From assembly GCA_052173655.1 (NCBI GenBank), contig JBQMYD010000006.1, positions 1 through 64,000 of the forward strand: DNA of 64,000 bases, given 5' to 3'. The notes beneath the pieces are model-generated. The model was not told the DNA's origin, searched no databases, and worked only from the letters and a program-made list of their open reading frames with translations. This document shows, piece by piece, positions 24,353 to 31,090 of the stretch (positions within the stretch are counted from its first letter, which is position 1; every line of letters begins with the position of its first letter). Both the position numbers and the translations under genes were made by a program. Source of the stretch: RGIG9060 sp052173655. Its GTDB lineage: Bacteria > Spirochaetota > Spirochaetia > Treponematales > Treponemataceae.

Positions 24353-25534
24353 ATGGAACAAACCTTAAATTCGGAAAACGGATTTTCTTTGCTTGGTATC
24401 AGCGAAGAGTTAATAGAAAAATTAAAAAACGAAAACATACTCACCCCTACAGCCGTACAAAGAAAAATAATTCCGGAAGTCTTTGAAAACAAATCTTTTT
24501 TATTTCAATCAGAAACAGGAACCGGAAAAACTTTTGCTTTTCTATTACCCATAGTTCAGCGTATAGATTTTACCGAAAAAAATCCTACCGTAATAATAGC
24601 AAGCCCTACCCATGAATTGTGTTCTCAAATAAAAAATCAATTGTTAAAAATATGCAATGTAAAACAATGTAAGGCCGTTTTATGCTTTGGAGGAACACCG
24701 TTAAAACGGCAAATCGAAAATTTAAAAGAAAAACCGCAAATCGTAATCGGCAGCTGCTCGCGAATAAAAGAGCTGATTTTTTTGAAAAAATTAAAGACAA
24801 CTTCTGTAAAAACAATTGTTTTTGATGAAGTTGATAGACTGCTTTGCCCTGAACTTAGAGATGAAACTCTTGAATTATTTAAGCTTTTAAACAAAGACGT
24901 ACAAGTTATAGGATGTTCTGCAACTGTAACTCCAAATACAAAAAAAATTTTAGAGTCTTCCTTATGCAAAATGAGGGAGAACTATATTCTAGATTTTCAT
25001 GAACTTCCGCAAGAAGATATTTTAAGAAAAAGAATTACACATTGGGCGATTTTTGCCCAAAAAAGAGATAAAATTGATACACTTAGAAGTTTTTTAAATG
25101 CCGAAAAGTGCAAAAAAGTTCTTGTTTTTACAAGTAAACTTGATCAGGTGGAAAACATTTATCAAAAATTGGAATTCAAAAAGATAAAATGTGCCGCCCT
25201 TCATGCAAAAACCGATAAGATTCAACGAAAAGCTGTTTTAGATAGATTCCGCTCAGGTAAAGAAAAAATCCTTATAACCAGTGATTTGGCAGCAAGGGGG
25301 TTGGATTTTACAGAGGTTACTCATGTAATTCAGATGGATTTACCTTCAAATGACGATTTTTTTATTCATCGATCAGGGAGAACCGGAAGAGCTAATAAAA
25401 ACGGAATAAATGTTGTAATCGGAGATGAATTTGAAATGCATAAGTTTTCAAAATTGGAAAAAAAACTTGGCATAATTGTATATCCAAAAATATTGAAATG
25501 CGGAAAACTTTGTTCACCGCAAGATTTAAGCTAA
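24353..25534 (+). CDS. DEAD-box-type RNA helicase
   Basis: Protein of 393 residues with both RecA domains: Q-motif TPTAVQRKIIPEV, motif I ETGTGKT, Ia SPTHELCSQ, motif II DEVD (a variant of DEAD), motif III SAT, motif IV VLVFTSK, motif V ITSDLAARGLDF and motif VI HRSGRTGR. It lacks the long C-terminal extension of large DEAD proteins. Likely ATP-dependent RNA unwinding in ribosome assembly or mRNA turnover; which one is not shown. No Shine-Dalgarno precedes ATG 24353; the -10 TATATT ends 6 nt before it, so the mRNA may be leaderless. Confidence 0.9.
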   Translation: MEQTLNSENGFSLLGISEELIEKLKNENILTPTAVQRKIIPEVFENKSFLFQSETGTGKTFAFLLPIVQRIDFTEKNPTVIIASPTHELCSQIKNQLLKICNVKQCKAVLCFGGTPLKRQIENLKEKPQIVIGSCSRIKELIFLKKLKTTSVKTIVFDEVDRLLCPELRDETLELFKLLNKDVQVIGCSATVTPNTKKILESSLCKMRENYILDFHELPQEDILRKRITHWAIFAQKRDKIDTLRSFLNAEKCKKVLVFTSKLDQVENIYQKLEFKKIKCAALHAKTDKIQRKAVLDRFRSGKEKILITSDLAARGLDFTEVTHVIQMDLPSNDDFFIHRSGRTGRANKNGINVVIGDEFEMHKFSKLEKKLGIIVYPKILKCGKLCSPQDLS

Positions 25535-25586
25535 AAAAAATAAAAATGCATATAAGATCATATCTTAAGTGTTATATTGAAAAAGG

Positions 25587-25615
25587 TTGCAAACCGAATA
25601 AAAAAATATTATTAT
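25587..25615 (+). promoter_or_regulatory. Promoter of hflKC
   Basis: TTGCAA (25587-25592), 17-nt spacer, TATTAT (25610-25615). Predicted start near 25622 places GGGTGAG at the extreme 5' end of a leader of about 20 nt. Confidence 0.55.
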
Positions 25616-25642
25616 TATATAAGGGTGAGTTTAAAAATAGTT

Positions 25643-26626
25643 ATGAAAGAAAAGTTTGAAAAAATCAAAAATTTTAATGTAAACAAAAAGAATATTGTTT
25701 CGATTGTTCTCCTATTTGCACTGTGCGTAGTTGTTTTATCAAGTTTATACAAGGTTGATGCCACAGAACAAGCCGTAATTACAAGATTTGGAAAATATAC
25801 AAAAACGCTTGGGCCGGGATTACATATAAAAATGCCATTTGGAATTGACAAAAATTTTAATGTTCCGGTCATGGTTGTCCAAACCGAACAATTCGGGTTT
25901 TCCACACAAAAGACAGCAAATAAAACTCAGTTTATGAATCAAAGCTCAAGAGAATCTACAATGCTTACAGGGGATTTAAATATTGTAGATGTTGAATGGA
26001 TTATTCAGTATAGAATCATAAATCCGGCAGCTTGGCTTTTTGGCGTAAAAGAAAAAAAACAAACAATAAAAGATATTTCACAATCTGTAGTAAACACCCT
26101 TGTAGGAGACAGGGCAATTTTGGATGTAATGGGAGTTGATCGATCAATAATCCAAAATCAAGCTCAAGAACTGATGAATGAAAATTTTGACAGACTGGGG
26201 TTGGGTATAAAAGTTATTGCAGTTCAATTGCAGAATGTAGTGCCTCCAAAGGGTGTTCAAGATGCTTTTGAAGACGTAAATAAAGCCAATCAAGATATGG
26301 AACGTTACATCAATGAAGGAAAAGAAGCCTACAATGCTCAAATTCCTTTATCAAAGGGTATTGCAGAGCAGCAAATCCAAATCGCAGAAGGATATGCCAT
26401 AGACAGAGTAAACAGAGCAAAGGGAGATGTCGCAAGGTTCAATTCAATTTACAAAGAATATGCAAAATCTCCGGCAGTTACAAGAGAAAGACTTTATCTT
26501 GAAATGATGGAAGAAATTTTCCATAATTCAAAAAATTCTTACTTAATAGATAAACAAGCAAATAATTTTTTACCCATAAAAACTTTAAATTCTACAGATA
26601 AAAATAATGAAAAGGCGGGCAACTGA
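25643..26626 (+). CDS. hflK: HflK-like membrane protease regulator (SPFH domain)
   Basis: Protein of 327 residues with one N-terminal membrane helix (IVSIVLLFALCVVVLSSL), then an SPFH/band-7 domain (VDATEQAVITRFGKYTKTLGPGLHIKMPFGID...) and a C-terminal coiled coil (EQQIQIAEGYAIDRVNRAKGDVARF). HflK and HflC form a periplasmic cage around FtsH in E. coli. The frame is open from a TTG at 25577, but that lies upstream of the predicted promoter start, so ATG 25643 is chosen. The glycine-rich N-terminus of E. coli HflK is missing. Two nt separate it from hflC. Confidence 0.9.
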   Translation: MKEKFEKIKNFNVNKKNIVSIVLLFALCVVVLSSLYKVDATEQAVITRFGKYTKTLGPGLHIKMPFGIDKNFNVPVMVVQTEQFGFSTQKTANKTQFMNQSSRESTMLTGDLNIVDVEWIIQYRIINPAAWLFGVKEKKQTIKDISQSVVNTLVGDRAILDVMGVDRSIIQNQAQELMNENFDRLGLGIKVIAVQLQNVVPPKGVQDAFEDVNKANQDMERYINEGKEAYNAQIPLSKGIAEQQIQIAEGYAIDRVNRAKGDVARFNSIYKEYAKSPAVTRERLYLEMMEEIFHNSKNSYLIDKQANNFLPIKTLNSTDKNNEKAGN

Positions 26627-26628
26627 TT

Positions 26629-27639
26629 ATGAAAAAAATGAACAAAAAGACCAAAGGGGTTGTTATTTTATCTGCCGTTGTTTTTATACTGATTTTGTTT
26701 TTTAGCATAGGACCTCTTTACATAATACATGAAGGCTCGCAAGTGGTAGTTACAAGATTCGGTAAAATTGTTTCAGTACACACGAATGCAGGTCTTTATT
26801 TTAAAATACCTTTTGTAGATATTGTTGTAACCTACCCCAAACTGATTTTATCATTGGACGGTGATTCACAAAAAATTCCTACAAAAGAAAATCAGTTTAT
26901 TATTGTTGACACTACAAGTCGCTGGAGAATTTCAAATCCTAAGGAATTTTACGAGTCTTTTAAGACTGTTGAAGCTGCAAACATTCGCCTAAGTGATATT
27001 ATCGATTCTGCAACGCGAACTATTATTACGCAAAATAGGCTAAGTGAGGTCGTACGTTCAACAAATCTCATTAATGAAAGAAAAATTGATAGCTCGTCCA
27101 GCCTTGGAATTAACGGCAGTGATGAAGCAATAGCACAATTAAATTCACTAATAAACGTTTCTTCAAATTCAGAGCCGATTTCAAAAGGACGAAGACAATT
27201 GACAATTGAAATGGCAGAAGAAGCAAGAAAGATGATCCCTGAATACGGTATTGAACTTTTGGATGTAGTTCCTCGTCAAATAAAATATTCGGATGAATTA
27301 ACGGAAAGCGTTTACAATCGAATGATAAAAGACAGAAACCAATTGGCTCAAGGATACAGAGCTTATGGAGAAGGAAAAAAGAAAGACTGGCTTGGAAAAC
27401 TTGAAAAAGATAAAATGAAAATAGAATCGGATGCATATTGGAAATCACAGCAGATAATGGGACAAGCAGATGCCGAAGCCACAAGAATTTACTCAAGATC
27501 CTATGCTGTTGATCCGGAATTTTATTCTTTTTGGAAAAGTCTTGAGTCATATAAAGATACAATTCCTGAATTTGAATCTACTTTTACTACCGACATGGAT
27601 TATTTTAAATATCTATATACATCCAAAGTAAAAAGATAA
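26629..27639 (+). CDS. hflC: HflC-like membrane protease regulator (SPFH domain)
   Basis: Protein of 336 residues with an N-terminal membrane anchor (about 9-31) and SPFH domain opening YIIHEGSQVVVTRFGKIVSVHTNAGLYFKIPFVD. It contains IPTKENQFIIVDTTSRWRI typical of HflC, and a C-terminal segment AYGEGKKKDWLGKLEKDKMKIESDAYWKSQQIMGQADAEATRIY shared with HflC. Partner of HflK in the same operon; ftsH is not in the window. Confidence 0.92.
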   Translation: MKKMNKKTKGVVILSAVVFILILFFSIGPLYIIHEGSQVVVTRFGKIVSVHTNAGLYFKIPFVDIVVTYPKLILSLDGDSQKIPTKENQFIIVDTTSRWRISNPKEFYESFKTVEAANIRLSDIIDSATRTIITQNRLSEVVRSTNLINERKIDSSSSLGINGSDEAIAQLNSLINVSSNSEPISKGRRQLTIEMAEEARKMIPEYGIELLDVVPRQIKYSDELTESVYNRMIKDRNQLAQGYRAYGEGKKKDWLGKLEKDKMKIESDAYWKSQQIMGQADAEATRIYSRSYAVDPEFYSFWKSLESYKDTIPEFESTFTTDMDYFKYLYTSKVKR

Positions 27640-27672
27640 TCAATAAAAATATTAGGAGCACAAAAAGTATAG

Positions 27673-28422
27673 ATGAATATAGGTTTACAAAGCTCAATTT
27701 ACAGTAATCATGATCTGAAAACTGAAGTACAAGTTGCCCTTGATAATAAAGCCGGTTTGGGAATTACTTTTTTTGACATTTTTTTTGATAACTGGTCTCC
27801 TTCTTCAATTCCAAAAGACACCATTGATTTTATACACTTTTTAAAAGACAAAAACGAATTGGAATTTACAGTTCATCTTCCGATTAACTTTTTTGAATAT
27901 GATTTTGTTGAAAAACAAATATTTTATCAGTTTTTGATATCTATAAAACCTAAAACAATTACAATTCATTTTGATACTTTGAGTTATGAATTTTTAGAAG
28001 ACCTTGTAAACATCGCAGAAGATTCCAACAGTATTTTATGCATTGAGAATGCAAATTCGGGGTTACATACAATATACGGAATAAATTATTTTGAATATTT
28101 AAAAAATGCAAAAAAGCAAATGGAATATTCGGGAAAGGTAAATAATATTGCTGCAACATTTGATATAGGAAATGCTTGCGTACATGGAGAAGATCCGTGT
28201 GAAAGCCTTGAAAAATTAAAAGAAAATAAAATTAAAATCCAGACAGTTCATTTACATGACAATAATGGAAAATCGGAAAAACACCTACCTTTGGGAAACG
28301 GAACGATAGATTTTAAAACAGTATTTTGTAAAATCAGAGAATTGGATATTAATCCGTATTTTGTGATTGAACACTGGGAAAATTTCCCGCAAAGTATTAA
28401 CTTTTTGAGAAAAAATTTTTAG
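27673..28422 (+). CDS. TIM-barrel sugar-phosphate isomerase/epimerase-like protein
   Basis: Protein of 249 residues of the xylose-isomerase-like/AP endonuclease 2 superfamily. Seen: FTVHLPINF strand end, a metal-site Glu in LCIENANSG, ATFDIGNACVHGED, VHLHDNNGKSEKHLPLGNGTIDF and a final FVIEHWE. These give the usual Glu/Asp/His metal ligands of the fold. Substrate unknown; members act on sugars, inositols or abasic DNA. AGGAG lies about 14 nt before ATG, a long spacing. Probably cotranscribed with hflC (33-nt gap); converges on comF. Confidence 0.75.
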   Translation: MNIGLQSSIYSNHDLKTEVQVALDNKAGLGITFFDIFFDNWSPSSIPKDTIDFIHFLKDKNELEFTVHLPINFFEYDFVEKQIFYQFLISIKPKTITIHFDTLSYEFLEDLVNIAEDSNSILCIENANSGLHTIYGINYFEYLKNAKKQMEYSGKVNNIAATFDIGNACVHGEDPCESLEKLKENKIKIQTVHLHDNNGKSEKHLPLGNGTIDFKTVFCKIRELDINPYFVIEHWENFPQSINFLRKNF

Positions 28423-29163
28423 TCAGTCTGCAATAAATAATGTTATAGCATAAACTTTTTTTACTCCCCACTCTTTTAATATTTGTGCACATGAATCCAA
28501 TGTAACTCCTGTTGTAAGGATATCATCAATGAGTACAACACTTTCAGGAATTTTCATTTTTTTTGACTTTTTTGATAAAACATAAGATTTTCCCCTATGT
28601 TCCAATCTTTGCATCCTTGAAAGTTTTTTTTGCTGAGTAATTTCAACTCTTTCAAGCAAGGGTAAAATATTTATTTTGTAAATTTTTTTTAAATATAAAG
28701 TCAAATCATTAACCTGATCCCAACCGTTTTTCCTGATTTTACCGGGGCGTGGAGGAATCGGCACAATAGGTATATTAGAAAAATAACGGTTATAAACGGA
28801 AAAAATTTGTAGAGCAAAGAAAAAAACAAGATTTCTTTGTCCTTCTATTTTCCATTTAAACAACAGTTCTTTTTTCCAAAGTCTGTAAGAATATAGCGGA
28901 AAAATTTTATCCAAATTTGAAATTACAGGATTTTCTCTGCAATCTGTGCAAATGGAATCTTCACTTATCAATAATTTTCCGCAGTTGGAACAGCGAAGTG
29001 AAGAAAAATCCGGCACAAGTTTTTTAGTACAATTCTTGCATAAAGGAATAATTCCTGAAATTTTGCCGCAAGAACAACAATATTGATTTGATTCAAGATA
29101 CAATATCTTATCTAAAATATTATATCTTGCATGATAGTAATTATATATCAGATTATTTTTCAC
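28423..29163 (-). CDS. ComF-family phosphoribosyltransferase-like protein
   Basis: Protein of 246 residues. Two zinc-ribbon-like pairs at the N-terminus (CCSCGK...CKNC and CSNCGK...CTDC) precede a phosphoribosyltransferase domain with the PRPP loop VVLIDDILTTGVTLDSCA at about 207-224. ComF proteins assist DNA uptake in competent bacteria (helicase partner ComFA); other competence genes were not seen here. It starts at GTG 29163 with no Shine-Dalgarno; TATAAT ends 6 nt before it. Confidence 0.88.
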   Translation of the reverse strand: MKNNLIYNYYHARYNILDKILYLESNQYCCSCGKISGIIPLCKNCTKKLVPDFSSLRCSNCGKLLISEDSICTDCRENPVISNLDKIFPLYSYRLWKKELLFKWKIEGQRNLVFFFALQIFSVYNRYFSNIPIVPIPPRPGKIRKNGWDQVNDLTLYLKKIYKINILPLLERVEITQQKKLSRMQRLEHRGKSYVLSKKSKKMKIPESVVLIDDILTTGVTLDSCAQILKEWGVKKVYAITLFIAD

Positions 29164-29169
29164 ATATTT

Positions 29170-29200
29170 ATTATATGTAAAAAAATAAAAATTATAGCAA
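29170..29200 (-). promoter_or_regulatory. Promoter of comF, -10 six nt from start codon
   Basis: TATAAT on the minus strand (29170-29175) ends 6 nt upstream of the GTG. The nearest -35 candidate, TTGCTA (29195-29200), has a 19-nt spacer, so the -35 is weak. Confidence 0.5.
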
Positions 29201-29207
29201 TTTTTTA

Positions 29208-30659
29208 TCAGCGTATATTAAAATACAAACGCTGTATATATTGACTTTTATTTTTTGCAGAATCCCATAAATCACTTTGAGGATAATTTTCTACAATTTG
29301 CCTATAGCAATTCAAGGCTTCTCGTATATTTCTCACATCGGATTTTTCTTCAAGAATTTGACCTTTTAGAAAAAAACCTTCATCAAGATTTTTTATTGCA
29401 TTTTGTAAAAAATCCTGTATAAGTTCCAAAGCCTTTTTATAATTTTTTTCTATATATGCCTGTTTTGCGTTTGCAAAAAGTTCATCCGAAGTTTCTTCAG
29501 CAATTTTAGACGAATCAGTATCTGAAATAACTTCACTTTCAAATTCACCTGAAAAAATCAAATCAGGTTCTTCTTCAATAACTTCAACATCTACAGCTTT
29601 TTTTACTTGAAGGTTTTTATTAATTTCAATATCTTGTGAGGATTTTTCGATGTTTATTTTATTTTCAACATTTTGCTCATCTTTCAGTTTTGAATTTTCG
29701 TTAATGAAAAAATCGTATTTATAATCCGGGGCGTACACAACACTCTTTTTTGAATCTACTCCTGCAATAATGACTCTAACGTAATCGTCAATATAGTTTT
29801 GAGATAGATTATCCATCTTGTAAAAATGTAAAATTGTTTCTCCGTTTTTTTGAGGAATAACTGTAAAAGAAGTTTTGCCATCTGAAAACTTTTTTTCCTT
29901 AAAGCTTATAATTCCTGTAATCTCAACTTCTCCAAGGTAAATCCATCCGTTATCCGGATAGTTAAAAATTATGGACTGTCCCTGATTTGCAATAACCTGC
30001 CTGGAGGGTTCAATCTTGTTTTTTTCTAAATCACTATCTTGGACAGGTTCAGGAGAAGTAAAATTGGAATTAAAATCAGCATCTGCATTTTGAATGAATA
30101 TTTGAGTTTCTTCTGTATGTGTATCTTTTTGTTTACTAACGTTTTCCGATTCAAAAACACTTGGTTCTGTGGTTTTATAAGATATTGTTTCCGTAAAAGC
30201 AGAGTCTAATGATTGCAAATCGGAATTGTTTGATAAATCCGGTAAAGTATCAGTATTCTGTGCAATATTTTCTGTGATATCTTCGACAATTTCATCATTA
30301 TCATTATTTTGCTTGTCATCAAAATCAACAATTTGAACACTATCGGCATTGAACTCGTTATCTTCATCAGACAAATTTGACGATAAAAAATCTTCATAGT
30401 CATTTAAATCAATATTTACAATAACATCTGCTTCATCCGTAACTTGACTGTCCTGTAGTTCCACAGTTTCTGAAGCCGGTAGAATTTCCTCTCGGATATC
30501 AAATTGACTTTCATTATCTTGATCCAAAGCATTGTCGTCAATTATCGAAGAAAAGTCAAAATCATTAGGTTCTTTTTTATCTGCAATGCTATCAGTTGTT
30601 TTACAACCTGCAAAAAATAATATACATATTAGAATTAACAAAAATGAATTTTTTTTCAT
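29208..30659 (-). CDS. Acidic TPR lipoprotein
   Basis: Protein of 483 residues beginning with a lipoprotein signal (LLILICILFFAGC, Cys19). Residues 25-200 are very acidic and Asp/Asn/Gln-rich, with no predicted structure. About 225-330 looks like a beta-rich domain (GQSIIFNYPDNGWIYLGEVEITG...). The C-terminus has tetratricopeptide-like repeats (AYIEKNYKKALELIQDFLQ and ALNCYRQIVENYPQSD), resembling envelope scaffold proteins of the YfgC/BamD type only in fold. It overlaps the preceding membrane gene by 4 nt and lies in the smc operon. Function unknown; periplasmic location inferred. Confidence 0.75.
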   Translation of the reverse strand: MKKNSFLLILICILFFAGCKTTDSIADKKEPNDFDFSSIIDDNALDQDNESQFDIREEILPASETVELQDSQVTDEADVIVNIDLNDYEDFLSSNLSDEDNEFNADSVQIVDFDDKQNNDNDEIVEDITENIAQNTDTLPDLSNNSDLQSLDSAFTETISYKTTEPSVFESENVSKQKDTHTEETQIFIQNADADFNSNFTSPEPVQDSDLEKNKIEPSRQVIANQGQSIIFNYPDNGWIYLGEVEITGIISFKEKKFSDGKTSFTVIPQKNGETILHFYKMDNLSQNYIDDYVRVIIAGVDSKKSVVYAPDYKYDFFINENSKLKDEQNVENKINIEKSSQDIEINKNLQVKKAVDVEVIEEEPDLIFSGEFESEVISDTDSSKIAEETSDELFANAKQAYIEKNYKKALELIQDFLQNAIKNLDEGFFLKGQILEEKSDVRNIREALNCYRQIVENYPQSDLWDSAKNKSQYIQRLYFNIR

Positions 30660-31090
30660 GGGGCTGCCTCTAAAATATCAAAAACTTTCTTTGTGTTTTT
30701 TTCATCAAGCTGCTTGAGCAAATTTTCATCATCAGGATTTCTATACCATTTCTCAGCTTCTTCAAGATCCCAATTTTCTTTTAGGTTACGAGAAAAATAA
30801 TAAGAATCCATAACTTCTTCACTAGGGATTTCATAATTATAAAAAAATTCAATTTTTTCCGGAACTTCCGTTTCTTTAGAAGATTTTGAAGTTTTTTTAA
30901 TAGAAATAAAAGCTATTGTCAACACCAGTAACAAAAAAATAAGTACAGCAAACAAAATTGAAACTATTTTATTTTCTCTTACAAAGTTTAGAACAAAAAT
31001 CTTTACCGAGTTAAAAATTTTATCGTTTAAGAAAAAATTTTTTATTTTTGAAAATAAATTAGCAAAAAAAATTTTAATCTTGTTCAACAT
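30656..31090 (-). CDS. Single-pass membrane protein of unknown function
   Basis: Protein of 144 residues. A basic amphipathic N-terminus (about 1-40) is followed by one strong membrane helix (IVSILFAVLIFLLLVLTIAFISI, about 43-65) and a charged tail with WDLEEAEKWYRNPDDENLLKQLDEKNTKKV. No family recognised. It overlaps the end of smc by 17 nt and the next lipoprotein start by 4 nt, so all three are cotranscribed. Confidence 0.65.
   Translation of the reverse strand: MLNKIKIFFANLFSKIKNFFLNDKIFNSVKIFVLNFVRENKIVSILFAVLIFLLLVLTIAFISIKKTSKSSKETEVPEKIEFFYNYEIPSEEVMDSYYFSRNLKENWDLEEAEKWYRNPDDENLLKQLDEKNTKKVFDILEAAP

Noticed and set aside
24353..24975. Minus-strand frames opposite the DEAD helicase
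   Set aside because: Pure shadows with no ribosome site and no recognisable domain.
25577..25642. TTG start for hflK 22 codons upstream
   Set aside because: Lies before the predicted transcription start and lacks a ribosome site; ATG 25643 with GGGTGAG is better.
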